A stretch of 64,000 nucleotides of DNA from Microbacterium paraoxydans. Lineage in GTDB: Bacteria; Actinomycetota; Actinomycetes; Actinomycetales; Microbacteriaceae. Shown here in pieces: positions 35,975-45,068 of the stretch; the stretch's first letter is position 1; the number at the start of each line of letters is the position of its first letter. A model generated the notes under the pieces. It had not been told where the DNA came from and did not search any database. It was given only the letters and a program-made list of their open reading frames with translations. Location: NCBI RefSeq assembly GCF_900105335.1, contig NZ_LT629770.1, positions 620,001 to 684,000 on the forward strand, read 5' to 3'. A program made the position numbers and the translations under genes.

Positions 35975-36824
35975 ACGCCGTGCGAGCACGATGCAGTCCC
36001 TGGGCGACGGCCCGCATGAGGAGGTCCTGCACCGCGGGCCACTCGTCCATCACCTGGTGATAGCCCAGACGGATGACGTGGTAGCCGCGCAGCTTCAGCT
36101 CTGCATCGTGACGGTTGTCCTGGTCGCGCTGGGCTCCGACATGGGTGCCGCCGTCGATCTGCAGCACGAGCCGCTCGCCGATCAGGGCGTCCACCCGGTG
36201 CCCGGCGATCCACGTCTGGAAGCGCAGCGGCAGCCGGAGCCAGCGCAGTCGCACGCGCAGGTAGGTCTCGAGCCCCGCATCCGCGAACGGCAGCGCCTCG
36301 GCCAGGAGCCGCCGCCCGCGCGGTCCCCAGCGGAGTCGGAGCAGCCTCTCTCGATCGACGAGCCCCTTGTTCAATGCCGACTCCCAGGTCGCGAGCGCCT
36401 GTTCGTACGGCTCGCACGTGGACACCAGGCTCAGCACATTCTCGATCGAGTCCTCCAGCGCATCGGGGTGTCGCGGGACCAGAGGCCGAGCCCAGTGCAC
36501 GCGGGCCTCCGGCGGCTTCCCGCCCCGGCTGCCCGGGCTGGCGGCGAGGTGAAGGCGCGGTCTCTCGTCGTGCACCCAGATGCCCAGCCGCCGCGCCTGC
36601 GTCACGCACGTCAGCAGAACACCGTGCTGCGCCGCGGTCACCCGACGCGGATCGGCACCGGGCAGCGCCACCCACCCGACTCGCACCCGCTGGATCACCC
36701 GCTCCGCGACCGCCGTCTCGAGGTCGTACCGGCTGACCCCGCGATCCCGGAGCCTCTCGACCCGTGCGACTCCGTCGACCTCGCGCATCGCCTGCAGCAG
36801 CCGTGCCCGCCTCATCCCGTTCAT
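35973..36824 (-). CDS. DUF559 (VSR-endonuclease-like) protein with AbiEi-like N-terminus
   Basis: 283 residues. The C-terminal third is a DUF559 domain related to very-short-patch repair nucleases: RVDALIGERLVLQIDGGTH, then QDNRHDAELKLRGYHVIRL. Asp and Glu residues of this core are in place. The N-terminal part (RLRDRGVSRYDLETAVAERV then QRVRVGWVALPG) resembles the winged-helix start of AbiEi-type proteins. Such proteins are numerous in Microbacteriaceae and their function is not established. The gene is bracketed by a 12-bp inverted repeat, as if it were a small cassette placed behind the ileS regulatory region. The ATG at 36824 is favoured over a second at 36815. Confidence 0.75.
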   Translation of the reverse strand: MNGMRRARLLQAMREVDGVARVERLRDRGVSRYDLETAVAERVIQRVRVGWVALPGADPRRVTAAQHGVLLTCVTQARRLGIWVHDERPRLHLAASPGSRGGKPPEARVHWARPLVPRHPDALEDSIENVLSLVSTCEPYEQALATWESALNKGLVDRERLLRLRWGPRGRRLLAEALPFADAGLETYLRVRLRWLRLPLRFQTWIAGHRVDALIGERLVLQIDGGTHVGAQRDQDNRHDAELKLRGYHVIRLGYHQVMDEWPAVQDLLMRAVAQGLHRARTA

Positions 36825-36950
36825 GCTCTCGATGCTGCTCCCCACCCCCTCCCTCGTTCCCTGTCTCGGCCAACTCCTCCCACCCTCTGTGCACAACTCC
36901 CCCGCTCCCTCTCCTGTGCAGCCCGAGTCCTTCTCTTCCGTACCCCACCC

Positions 36951-36962
36951 GATGTCGCAGAT
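36951..36962. repeat. Right 12-bp inverted repeat flanking the DUF559 gene
   Basis: GATGTCGCAGAT is the exact reverse complement of the sequence at 35963-35974 and lies about 130 bp before the DUF559 start codon. Confidence 0.6.
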
Positions 36963-37070
36963 TCACGCGCACGTCGGAGGAACCTGCCGAGGGCCTGCGA
37001 CGCGGCGCAGATCAGCGAGCTCCCGCAGGCAAGAGTCCCGGAGCCACGGAGCCGGGGTGGGCCGGGGTGA

Positions 37071-37138
37071 GGTCGCAGATCGGGACTCCTGTCGCAGGGG
37101 CTGCGAGGGAGAATGCGAGTCAGTGAGGATCTGCGACC
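37071..37138. repeat. 11-bp perfect inverted repeat
   Basis: GGTCGCAGATC (37071-37081) and GATCTGCGACC (37128-37138) share the core word of the DUF559-flanking repeats. They may be remnants of the same element or binding sites before the plus-strand gene at 37195. Confidence 0.5.
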
Positions 37139-37194
37139 TGGGAGCCGGAGCAGGGAGGAGCGAGGGTGTCGGAGGGAGGACATAGCCTCGGAGG

Positions 37195-37836
37195 ATGCCG
37201 AACTCCCCGACCGCGCCCCGTGTGTCCGCGCCCGACCTGCCGCCCGTGCTGGAGCCGCGTGAAGCCGCGCGCCGGGCTGACCTCCTCGCCGCCGCGCTGG
37301 AGCTCACCGGCACCGTCGACCTCGCGTACGCCACGCTCGAGCAGTGCGCGGTGCAGGCCGACGCCGACAGCATCGACCTCACCGGGGCCACGCTCCTCGA
37401 CGTCGACCTGCCCGAGCCACGCATCGCGTCGCTCCGGCTACGGAACGCGAGCATCCGTCGACTCCGGATCACGGGCGGCCGCATCGGGACCCTCGACCTC
37501 GGTGACGCCCGCGTGGCCGAGCTCGAGCTGCGGGACGTGCGCATCGACTACCTGAACCTGGGCGCCGCCCGCGCCGAAGACGTCGACGTCGTGGGATGCG
37601 CCGTCCGCACGATCGACATCCCGCAGGCCGAACTGATGCGTGTCCGGTTCCAGGCCACGCGCAGCGACGAGGTCGACCCCCGGGGCCTGCGCGCGAAGGA
37701 CGTGGACCTCCGCGGCCTCGACGCGCTCTCCTACCTCGACGTCCAGAGCCTGCGGGGCACCACCCTCTCGTCGGTGCAGGTGCAGCAGCTCGCGCCCGTG
37801 ATGGCGGCCGGGCTCGGGATCACCGTCACGGACTGA
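37195..37836 (+). CDS. Pentapeptide-repeat-like beta-helix protein
   Basis: 213 residues. From about residue 45 the sequence follows a five-residue rhythm with Leu, Ile or Val inside (VDLAYATLEQCAVQ, SIDLTGATLLDVDLPE, IASLRLRNASIRRLRITGG, DLGDARVAELELRDVRID), as in right-handed beta-helices of pentapeptide-repeat proteins. It has no signal or membrane segment. Some relatives mimic DNA and protect gyrase, but no such role can be read here. Its last 11 bp overlap the 3' end of the convergent ABC ATPase gene. Confidence 0.72.
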   Translation: MPNSPTAPRVSAPDLPPVLEPREAARRADLLAAALELTGTVDLAYATLEQCAVQADADSIDLTGATLLDVDLPEPRIASLRLRNASIRRLRITGGRIGTLDLGDARVAELELRDVRIDYLNLGAARAEDVDVVGCAVRTIDIPQAELMRVRFQATRSDEVDPRGLRAKDVDLRGLDALSYLDVQSLRGTTLSSVQVQQLAPVMAAGLGITVTD

Positions 37837-39334
37837 CGGGGCCGCTCGCCGCGAGCAGCTCCCGGGTGAACGGGTGCTGCGGCGCCGCGAACACCGCCGC
37901 CGTGGGCCCCTGCTCGACGATCCGGCCGTCCTGCATGACCAGGACGTCGTCCGCGACGGCGCCGACGACGTCGAGGTCGTGGGAGACGAACACCATCGTG
38001 AGCCGCCGCTCCTCCTGCACTCGCGCGAGGAGCCGGAGCACCCGCTCGCGTACCGAGGGGTCGAGGGCCGAGACGGGCTCGTCCAGCACCAGCACGTCCG
38101 GGTCGGCGGCGAGCGCTCGGGCCAGGGCCGCCCGCTGCCGCTGCCCGCCTGACAGCGCCGCCGGTCGTCGTTCCACGACGCTCTCGTCGAGCCCGACCTC
38201 CGCGAGCAGCGCCGCGACCCGCATCCGACGCGCGCCGCGCGGCACCCCTCCCGCCTCCAGCGCTTCCTCCAGGGACCGCCCGACCGTCCACCGCGGGTCG
38301 AAGGCGCCGAGCGGGTTCTGGTGCACGAGCTGCACCCGTGGTGCCCCGGTCCACCGCAGCGCTCCGGTGTCCGGCGTCTCCACGCCCACCAGCATCCGGG
38401 CCAGGGTCGTCTTGCCCGATCCGGATTCGCCGACGATGCCGAGCGTCCGCCCGGCGGGCACCGTGAACGACGCATCGACGACCGCGGGCACCCCGCCGAA
38501 CGTCTTGGACACGTCGTCGGCGACCACCACGGCCTCCGAGGACGCCGCACGCTCCTCCCGCGGCTCGTGCATCGTCGCCGCGAGGAGCTGCCGGGTGTAC
38601 GGGTGGCGAGGGGCGGCCAGTACCTCCGCGACCGGGCCGGACTCCACGATCCGGCCTTCCTTCATCACCAGCACCCGATCCGCCACTCGCCGCACCGCCG
38701 CGAAGTCGTGACTGATGAAGACCACGGCGGTGCCATCATCGGCGATCTCCCGCAGGAGCACGAGGATCCGGGCCTGCACGGTCGCGTCCAGGGCCGTGGT
38801 GGGCTCATCCGCGACGAGCACCGCGGGGTTCCCGGCCAGCGCCGAGGCGATGAGCGCGCGCTGCCGCAACCCTCCGGAGAGCTCCTGCGGACGCTGCCGT
38901 GCACGGCGGTCGGGGTCGGGCATCCACACCCGTCCGAGAAGCTCCCGCACCCGCGCAGCGAGGGCCGCGCGCCCGCGCACGAGGCGGTGCAGCCGCAGCG
39001 GCTCGGCGATCTCGTCCGCGATCCGTCGCAACGGGTCCAGGGATACGAGGGCGTCCTGCGACACGAGGCCGATCCCGGTTCCCCGGAGCCGCCGCCAGCC
39101 GCGCTCGGTCAGCGCGGCGGCATCCACCCCGTCGATGCGGAGCCGGTCGACGGCGACGTCGGCCGTCGACGGCGTGAGGCCGAGCAGAGCGCGAGCTGAG
39201 AGCGACTTCCCCGCCCCCGACTCCCCCACGATCGCCAGGCACTCGCCGGCATCCACCGCGAACGAGACGTCCTCCACGACGGGAGTCCCCGCGAAGGCGA
39301 TCCGCAGCCCCTCGACCTCCAGCGCCGCACTCAT
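37826..39334 (-). CDS. Peptide ABC transporter, fused ATPase (DppD-DppF type)
   Basis: 502 residues holding two complete ATPase domains, each with Walker A (GESGAGKS and GESGSGKT), signature (LSGGLRQRALIA and LSGGQRQRAALA), Walker B (VLVADEP and VLVLDEP) and switch His (ISHDF and VSHDL). Fusion of the DppD and DppF subunits is common in actinobacteria. It energizes the importer formed by the next two permeases and the binding protein at 41134. The start at 39334 is fixed by an ATGA overlap with the permease gene. Confidence 0.92.
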   Translation of the reverse strand: MSAALEVEGLRIAFAGTPVVEDVSFAVDAGECLAIVGESGAGKSLSARALLGLTPSTADVAVDRLRIDGVDAAALTERGWRRLRGTGIGLVSQDALVSLDPLRRIADEIAEPLRLHRLVRGRAALAARVRELLGRVWMPDPDRRARQRPQELSGGLRQRALIASALAGNPAVLVADEPTTALDATVQARILVLLREIADDGTAVVFISHDFAAVRRVADRVLVMKEGRIVESGPVAEVLAAPRHPYTRQLLAATMHEPREERAASSEAVVVADDVSKTFGGVPAVVDASFTVPAGRTLGIVGESGSGKTTLARMLVGVETPDTGALRWTGAPRVQLVHQNPLGAFDPRWTVGRSLEEALEAGGVPRGARRMRVAALLAEVGLDESVVERRPAALSGGQRQRAALARALAADPDVLVLDEPVSALDPSVRERVLRLLARVQEERRLTMVFVSHDLDVVGAVADDVLVMQDGRIVEQGPTAAVFAAPQHPFTRELLAASGPVSP

Positions 39335-40143
39335 GCGTCCCTCCCCTCCGCCCGAGCCCGGAGGATCCGACCGATCACCGTCGCGCACACCACCGTCAGC
39401 GTGATCGCGAGACCGGGGAAGACCGACACCCACCATGCCTGCCCGAGCACGTTGCGACCGCCGGCGAGCATGAGGCCCCACTCCGGAGTCGGCTCGGACG
39501 GCCCCAGGCCCAGGAAGCTCAGTCCGGCGGCGGCGAGGATGCTCGACCCGATGCCGATGGTCGCCAGCACGCTCAGCGATCCCAGCACTCCCGGGATCAC
39601 GTGCCGGCGGAACGCCCGCAGCGGCGGCACGCCGAGGATGCGGGCGGCCTCGACGTGCTCCGCCACGCGGAGCGTCCGGGTCTGCACGCGGGCGAGCCGC
39701 ACGTACACGGGTGCGGCCGCCAGCGTCACCGCGATGGCGATGTTCACCGGGCCCGGTCCCAGCACGGCCACCACGACGAGCGCCACCAGGAACTCCGGGA
39801 AAGCCATGAGCACGTCGTTGACGCGCATGAGCGTGATGTCCACGCCCCGCGGCGACATGCCGGCGAGCGCCCCCACCAGCAGGCCGGCGGCGAGGGCGAT
39901 GGCGGTGGCGAGAAGTCCGATCCCGACCGAGCGCCCCGCGCCGAACACCACGCGGGAGTACACGTCGCGGCCGCTCTGATCGGTGCCGAAGAGGTGCTCG
40001 GCACTCGGCGGCAGCAGAGCGGCCCGCACCTCGGTCTGCAGCGGATCGTGCGTGGCGAGCAGCCCCGGCCAGAGGGCGGCGACGGCGACCACGACCAGCA
40101 CGACCGCGGCGGAGCCCAGCAGGAACCGCTGCCCCCGACTCAT
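39331..40143 (-). CDS. Peptide ABC transporter permease (DppC type)
   Basis: 270 residues with about six transmembrane helices. HLFGTDQSGRDVYSRVVFGAG near the N-terminus is the standard DppC/OppC feature, and the cytoplasmic EAA-like loop is VEAARILGVPPLRAFRRHVIP. It overlaps both neighbours by 4 bp, so the three transport genes are translated as a unit. Confidence 0.92.
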   Translation of the reverse strand: MSRGQRFLLGSAAVVLVVVAVAALWPGLLATHDPLQTEVRAALLPPSAEHLFGTDQSGRDVYSRVVFGAGRSVGIGLLATAIALAAGLLVGALAGMSPRGVDITLMRVNDVLMAFPEFLVALVVVAVLGPGPVNIAIAVTLAAAPVYVRLARVQTRTLRVAEHVEAARILGVPPLRAFRRHVIPGVLGSLSVLATIGIGSSILAAAGLSFLGLGPSEPTPEWGLMLAGGRNVLGQAWWVSVFPGLAITLTVVCATVIGRILRARAEGRDA

Positions 40144-41087
40144 CGGACGACTCCCGGTCGGGAGGAGGCGGCGACGCGGGGGTCGATCAGCGGATGCACG
40201 AGCTCCACCACCACGTTGATGACGACGAAGACGAGAGCGCTCAGCAGGATGATCCCGGTGAGGACGGGGAGATCCCGGTCGTTGATGGCGGCGAGAGTGA
40301 CCCGCCCCAGGCCGGGCCGGGCGAACACGGTCTCGACGAGAACCGCGCCCCCGAGGACCGAGCCGGTGAGATAGGCCGCGAGGGTGACCGCCGACGCGGC
40401 GCCGTGCCGCACCCCGTGCCGCAGCGTGAACCAGGTCGGCCCGGCGCCCCGCGCACGGACCGTCTCCGCGAACGGCATCCGCTCCGCCTGCATCAACCCG
40501 TCGCGCAGCACCTGGCTGAGCAGCGCCGCGACCGGGAGGGCGAGCGTGATCGCCGGCAGGACGATGGTCGCCGGATTGCGGGTTCCCGAGACGGGGAACC
40601 ACCCCAGTCCGAACGCGAAGACGCTGAGCAGCAGCAGCCCGATCCAGAACACCGGCGAGGAGAGCACCACGAGCTCGACGCCGGCGGCGACGGTACGCCC
40701 GACACGGCCCCGCACGAAGACCGCGACCGCGAGGGCGAGGACGACGGCGATCCCCAGCGCCAGGGCCGAGAGCTGCACGGTCGCGCCGAGCTGCCGTCCG
40801 ATGACCTCGGTCACCGGCAGCCGCAGCTGGTACGACTCGCCGAGGTCGCCGCGGGCGAGCTGCCCGATGAAGCCGACGTACTGCTCCAGCGGCGGACGGT
40901 CGAGCCCGAGATCGGCGCGGATGCCGTCCTTGACGGCCTCGCTCACCTGCGCCTGCGGCCCCAGCATCACCGAGACCGGGTCGCCGGGGATCACCCGGAA
41001 GGCCAGGAACGCGACCGTCGCGGCGCCCCACAGCACGATGACCACCGAGGCGACGAGCCCGAGGGCACGGCCGAGCACCGCCTTCAC
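40140..41087 (-). CDS. Peptide ABC transporter permease (DppB type)
   Basis: 315 residues, six transmembrane helices. FRVIPGDPVSVMLGPQA and the ADLGLDRPPLEQYVGFIGQL segment are characteristic of DppB/OppB, and the EAA-like loop reads ETVRARGAGPTWFTLRHGVR. It starts 46 bp after the binding-protein gene and overlaps the DppC gene. Confidence 0.92.
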   Translation of the reverse strand: MKAVLGRALGLVASVVIVLWGAATVAFLAFRVIPGDPVSVMLGPQAQVSEAVKDGIRADLGLDRPPLEQYVGFIGQLARGDLGESYQLRLPVTEVIGRQLGATVQLSALALGIAVVLALAVAVFVRGRVGRTVAAGVELVVLSSPVFWIGLLLLSVFAFGLGWFPVSGTRNPATIVLPAITLALPVAALLSQVLRDGLMQAERMPFAETVRARGAGPTWFTLRHGVRHGAASAVTLAAYLTGSVLGGAVLVETVFARPGLGRVTLAAINDRDLPVLTGIILLSALVFVVINVVVELVHPLIDPRVAASSRPGVVR

Positions 41088-41133
41088 GGTTCGATCACTC
41101 CGCCCGCTCCCTCGAAACGACGGCCGCCGGATG

Positions 41134-42747
41134 TCAGCCGAGGCTCACATCGTAGAAGAGCGGTCGCCCGTAGAGGTCGTAGTCCAGACCCTGCACACGT
41201 TCGCCGACCGCCGTGATCGCCGAGGGGCTGTAGAGCGGGACGATGGCCGTGTACTCCGCGTTCCACTGCTGCAGCTGCGTGTAGAGCTCGTTGCGGGCGT
41301 CCTGATCACTCGACGCGACGGCCTCTTCCAGGAGCGCGTCGATCTCCGGATCGCTCACCTGCGAGGCGTTCTGGAAGCCGTCGGTGTGCAGGTGCGCACG
41401 GAGGAAGTCGGCGTCCACGCCGGAGAAACCCCAGTCGGTGAGGTCGAACGTCTTCGGCTCGTACTGGGCGTTGTAGGCGCCGGGCTCCAGCTCCTCGCGC
41501 TGCACCTCGAAGCCGATGGCCTTGAGGTCCGACTGGATCGCGTTGGCCAGCGCCGCGCGGTCGTCCGGGACCGGGGTCCAGGCGATCCACCGCACGGACA
41601 GGCGCTCGCCGTCCTTCATGCGGATGCCGTCGGCGTCGCGCTCCGTCCACCCGGCCTCGTCGAGCAGGGCGTTCGCGGCGTCCTGATCGAACGGCCAGGA
41701 GTCCTCCAGCGACGCGTCGTAGCCCGGGGTCGTGCTGCCGAGGATGCTCCACGCCCGCGGGAACTGCCCGAAGTAGATCTCCTCGACCGCCGCGTCGACG
41801 TCGATGCCGCGGGCGAACGCCTGCCGCACCTTCTCGTCGGCGAAGACGCCGTACTTCTCGTTCAGGTAGAGCGAGTAGGGCAGTCCGGGGTACTCCACCG
41901 AGTCGACCGTGACGCCGGCGTCGTCCAGCCCGGCGACCTGGTTCGGCGGGATGTTGCTGGCGAGGTCGGCCTCCCCGCTCTCGATCACTCCGGTACGCAC
42001 CGACGCCTCCGGCTGGATCTGCACGCGCAGCGTCTCGAACGCCGGCGCCTTCGCCGCGTGCGGACCCCAGGCGTAGTCGTCGTTGCGCGTGTAGACGATC
42101 TCCTGGTCTGCGGTGTACTCGGTGAGCACGAAGGGTCCGGTGCCGACCGTGACGTCGGGGCCGCCCGCCTTGAGCTTGTCGGCCGACTCGGCCAGCACTG
42201 CCGGCGAGTAGAAGCCGAGCTGCGGGGTGCTGGCCGCCTGCAGGAACGGCGCATACGGCTGCGTGAACGAGACCTTCACCGTGTGGTCGTCGACGACCTC
42301 GGTGCCGTCGTAGAAGTCCGCACCGAGCATGCTCGCCGCCTGAGCCGAGGCGGTCTCCGGGTCGACGATCCGGTCGAAGTTCGCCTTGACGGCCTCCGCG
42401 TCGAACGGCTCGCCGTCGGTGAAGGTCACGTCGTCGCGCAGCGTGAACGTGTACTCCGTGCTGTCCGGCGAGACGTCCCAGCTCTTCGCGAGCCACGGGC
42501 TGAACGTGCCGTCGTCCTCCTGGAAGACCAGGGAGTCGAGCACCGCCCGCTGCACCATGCCGGAGACGTCGAGCTGGCTCACCTGCGGGTCCATGTGCCC
42601 GGCGGACAGGTTCGCGCCCTCGATCGACCACACGAGCTCACCGCCGTCGCTCTCCGTGGACGGGCCGGCGCACGCGCTCAGCACCAGGGCGGTGGCGGCG
42701 GCGAGCGCAGCGAGGGGCAGGAGGCGACGCACAGGGGTGGCGGGCAT
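41134..42747 (-). CDS. Peptide-binding lipoprotein of ABC importer (SBP family 5)
   Basis: 537 residues. Signal peptide with lipobox LVLSAC (Cys26), then the family 5 fold: LAKSWDVSPDSTEYTFTLRD, the VTFTDGEPFDAEAVKANFDR segment and VGTGPFVLTEY. Its place before dppBC-like permeases and downstream of several peptidase genes suggests a di- or oligopeptide ligand, but family 5 members also bind nickel, heme or sugars, so the ligand is inferred from context. An 84-bp gap separates it from the serine hydrolase gene and could hold its own promoter (TAGGAT, 42788-42783). Confidence 0.9.
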   Translation of the reverse strand: MPATPVRRLLPLAALAAATALVLSACAGPSTESDGGELVWSIEGANLSAGHMDPQVSQLDVSGMVQRAVLDSLVFQEDDGTFSPWLAKSWDVSPDSTEYTFTLRDDVTFTDGEPFDAEAVKANFDRIVDPETASAQAASMLGADFYDGTEVVDDHTVKVSFTQPYAPFLQAASTPQLGFYSPAVLAESADKLKAGGPDVTVGTGPFVLTEYTADQEIVYTRNDDYAWGPHAAKAPAFETLRVQIQPEASVRTGVIESGEADLASNIPPNQVAGLDDAGVTVDSVEYPGLPYSLYLNEKYGVFADEKVRQAFARGIDVDAAVEEIYFGQFPRAWSILGSTTPGYDASLEDSWPFDQDAANALLDEAGWTERDADGIRMKDGERLSVRWIAWTPVPDDRAALANAIQSDLKAIGFEVQREELEPGAYNAQYEPKTFDLTDWGFSGVDADFLRAHLHTDGFQNASQVSDPEIDALLEEAVASSDQDARNELYTQLQQWNAEYTAIVPLYSPSAITAVGERVQGLDYDLYGRPLFYDVSLG

Positions 42748-42831
42748 GAGGATTCCTCAGAATGGACGGGTCGGGATGTCTCCATCCTAGGGCGGTTTTT
42801 TGGACCCGGTCGATCTGTGCCCGTCCCGGGA

Positions 42832-44358
42832 TCAGGGGGACGGCAGGATGACCCGGTGTCGCTCTGCGGCCCCGGCCCCTTCCCCCTCGACACGTGTCCG
42901 CCCTGGCGCGACGACCGCCGCGCTCACCCCCTGCACGCGAGGCTCCGGCAGCCCGACCAGCCGCACGTCGACGAGGAGGTCGCCGCGGTTCCCCGCGATC
43001 CGCCAGCGCAGTTCGGCCTCCGTCGCCGCGGCCACCACGCGATCCGGGAAGGGGTCCTGCTCTGCGCGGAATCCGCCGATCTCCTGGACGTGTGCCGCCA
43101 GCCGGGCATCGCGGACGTCGGCCGGGATGTCGTCGAGCACATGGTCGGCGAGGAACGGGTACGTGGCGGCAGGCCGTCCGGAGCGGATCGCGGCATCGAG
43201 AGCCTGCGCGGCGGCGACCGTCTCCGCCCACGGGTGCAGGACCGCGGAGGGGGCGTCCGTCTGTTCGAGCAGCTGCTGGAGCGCGGCGCCTGCGATCCGC
43301 CGGGCGCCGAACTCGTCGGAGTTCCCGAAGGCCACGACGCCGATGCCGGTGGCGGCGTGCCAGCGCATGTGCGCCGAGAATCCGGGAAGGCCGCCGGAGT
43401 GCTGCACGACCCGCCCGAACCGCCGGTCGTCTTCGACGAAGAGGCCGTAGCCGTAGCCGGCCCCCGCGAGATCGCGCCCGTCGAACATCGCCGTCGGCAC
43501 CGGGATGGGGGTGCGGGCCTGCTGCAGTTCCCGTCGCGACGCCGGAGCCAGCACGGCGGGCGCCAGCGGGTCGTCGGTGAAGGCCGAGCCGAGGAACCAC
43601 ATCCATCTCGCGATGTCGTCGACGGTGCTGAACATGCTGCCGATGCAGCCGAGTGCCCCGGACCCCACGAACGGCTCGGGGCGGAACGTGGCGCCGTCGT
43701 CGAACGTCCGGAACCCGCCGGCCAGCGTCTCGGGCGCGTAGCCGTCCGCCCCGTGCGCCGTCCGGCGCAGTCCGAGGGGCTCGAGCAGGGTCTCCCGGAT
43801 GACGTCCTCCACGGCCCGCCCCGTCACCGCTTCCACGACGCGGCCGAGCAGCGACTGGCCGAGGTTGGAGTACTGGTAGACGGTTCCCGGCGCGGCCGCG
43901 AGCCGCACCCCACCCGCGAAGAGCGCCGCGATCTCCGCGCGGGAGGCGCCGAGATGGCGGTCCACCCAGGCGTTGTCCTCCCCCAGACCGGACCGGTTGG
44001 AGAGCAGCAGGTCGCCGGTGACCTCGACGTCGGCGCCCCGATACTGCAGCCGGACCTCCGGCAGGTAGGTGCGGATCGGCGCGTGGAGGTCGAGCAGGCC
44101 GCGGTCGCGCAACGAGAGCACGGTGGCGGCCAGGAAGCTCTTGGACATCGACGCGATGCGGAAGACGGTGTCCCGCGTCGTCGGGGCCTCATCGGCGCGG
44201 GGATGGCCGTGGGTGAGCACTGCGCGGACGCTTCCCCGTTCGGCCACCGCGGCGATGGCGGCCGGGGCGGCACGACGCGCGCGCTCGTCCAGGCCGTGGC
44301 GGAGTGCCTCCGCGGCGGTCTCCTCCGTGACGAGGAGATCCGCATCCTTCCCGGTCAT
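42832..44358 (-). CDS. Class C beta-lactamase-family serine hydrolase
   Basis: 508 residues. The serine-penicillin-binding fold shows SxxK as Ser70-Met-Ser-Lys73 (FRIASMSKSFLAA), the Y-x-N motif in YQYSNLGQS, and a C-terminal HSGGLPG in place of KTG. Such proteins include D-aminopeptidases (DmpA-unrelated DAP), esterases and true lactamases. No signal peptide is present, so it acts in the cytosol. In a locus of peptidases this favours a D-aminopeptidase or D-amino-acid amidase role over antibiotic resistance; that is inference. It overlaps the upstream gene by 4 bp. Confidence 0.82.
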   Translation of the reverse strand: MTGKDADLLVTEETAAEALRHGLDERARRAAPAAIAAVAERGSVRAVLTHGHPRADEAPTTRDTVFRIASMSKSFLAATVLSLRDRGLLDLHAPIRTYLPEVRLQYRGADVEVTGDLLLSNRSGLGEDNAWVDRHLGASRAEIAALFAGGVRLAAAPGTVYQYSNLGQSLLGRVVEAVTGRAVEDVIRETLLEPLGLRRTAHGADGYAPETLAGGFRTFDDGATFRPEPFVGSGALGCIGSMFSTVDDIARWMWFLGSAFTDDPLAPAVLAPASRRELQQARTPIPVPTAMFDGRDLAGAGYGYGLFVEDDRRFGRVVQHSGGLPGFSAHMRWHAATGIGVVAFGNSDEFGARRIAGAALQQLLEQTDAPSAVLHPWAETVAAAQALDAAIRSGRPAATYPFLADHVLDDIPADVRDARLAAHVQEIGGFRAEQDPFPDRVVAAATEAELRWRIAGNRGDLLVDVRLVGLPEPRVQGVSAAVVAPGRTRVEGEGAGAAERHRVILPSP

Positions 44359-45068
44359 GCGGGGACCCCGGCGCGCACCTCGTCGGCGAAGGCCTCGATG
44401 AGCGCGCGGCTGGCCGCGGTGTTGTGATCGTGCACGCGCTCGGCGGCGGCGATGAGGGCGGGAAGCGAGCGTCCCTCTCCCCGCAGTGCCGCGTCGTCCC
44501 AACGCGCGAGGTCGGCCGCGGACGCCTCGGGATGGAACTGCACGCCCCGCACCCGAGCCCCCAGCCGGAAGGCCTGGTTCTCGACGGCGGCGCTCGTCGC
44601 CAGCAGCACCGCCGCGGATGGCAGCCGCGTGATCATGTCCTGGTGGTTCTCGATCATCGGAGCCTCATCGCCGAGGGCCGCGAACAGGGCGTCGGCACGT
44701 CCCGCCGCGGTGGGGCGGATGGGGGTCGCGCCACGTTCGATGGGTCCGGTCTTCTCGGCGACCTCGCCGCCGGCCACGTGGGCGAGCAGCTGACCGCCCA
44801 GGCAGATACCGAGGGTGGGGAGGTCACGGTCGATGGCCTCCGCGGCGAGCGCGCGCTCGGCGGCGAGCCACGGCGCGCGGTCATCGTCGTCCGGCATAAG
44901 CCCGCCGCCCAGCATGACGAGTCCGGCGTAGCCGTCCAGGGAGGTGGGCAGCGGCTGCTCGGCTCCCACGATCTCATCGACGTCGATCGCCTTCTCCCGC
45001 AGCCAGGTGCCGAGGCGGCGCGGGCCGGAGCTCGCGGAGTTCACGATCACGAGGACGCGCGGGGTCAC
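44355..45068 (-). CDS. Class I glutamine amidotransferase-like (GATase1) protein
   Basis: 237 residues. The GATase1 nucleophile elbow is LGICLGGQLLAHV (Cys89) and the His-Glu pair is in GVQFHPEAS. It resembles GuaA-like stand-alone amidotransferase/peptidase proteins. The synthase partner, if any, is not in the operon. A gamma-glutamyl hydrolase activity would suit a cell-wall-peptide pathway, but this is a guess. The GTG start at 45068 is set by its GTGA overlap with the dipeptidase gene. Confidence 0.82.
   Translation of the reverse strand: MTPRVLVIVNSASSGPRRLGTWLREKAIDVDEIVGAEQPLPTSLDGYAGLVMLGGGLMPDDDDRAPWLAAERALAAEAIDRDLPTLGICLGGQLLAHVAGGEVAEKTGPIERGATPIRPTAAGRADALFAALGDEAPMIENHQDMITRLPSAAVLLATSAAVENQAFRLGARVRGVQFHPEASAADLARWDDAALRGEGRSLPALIAAAERVHDHNTAASRALIEAFADEVRAGVPA

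Larger units (their letters stand above)
36825..37194. other. 370-bp divergent intergenic region with repeated TCGCAGAT words
   Basis: No gene is seen. The word TCGCAGAT or its complement recurs: within the repeat at 36951-36962, in GGTCGCAGATC (37071-37081) and in GATCTGCGACC (37128-37138). The last two form an 11-bp perfect inverted repeat with a 46-bp spacer. No clear promoter for the plus-strand gene at 37195 was identified. Confidence 0.5.

Noticed and set aside
42832..44358. An antibiotic-resistance beta-lactamase (AmpC)
   Set aside because: No signal peptide, and HSGG replaces KTG. The peptide-salvage context favours a peptidase or amidase.
40384..44427. A 1347-codon open frame on the plus strand
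   Set aside because: It lies antisense to the binding-protein, permease and serine-hydrolase genes, which have clear motifs. Its translation is Arg/Pro/Gly-rich without domains, an effect of high G+C at third positions.
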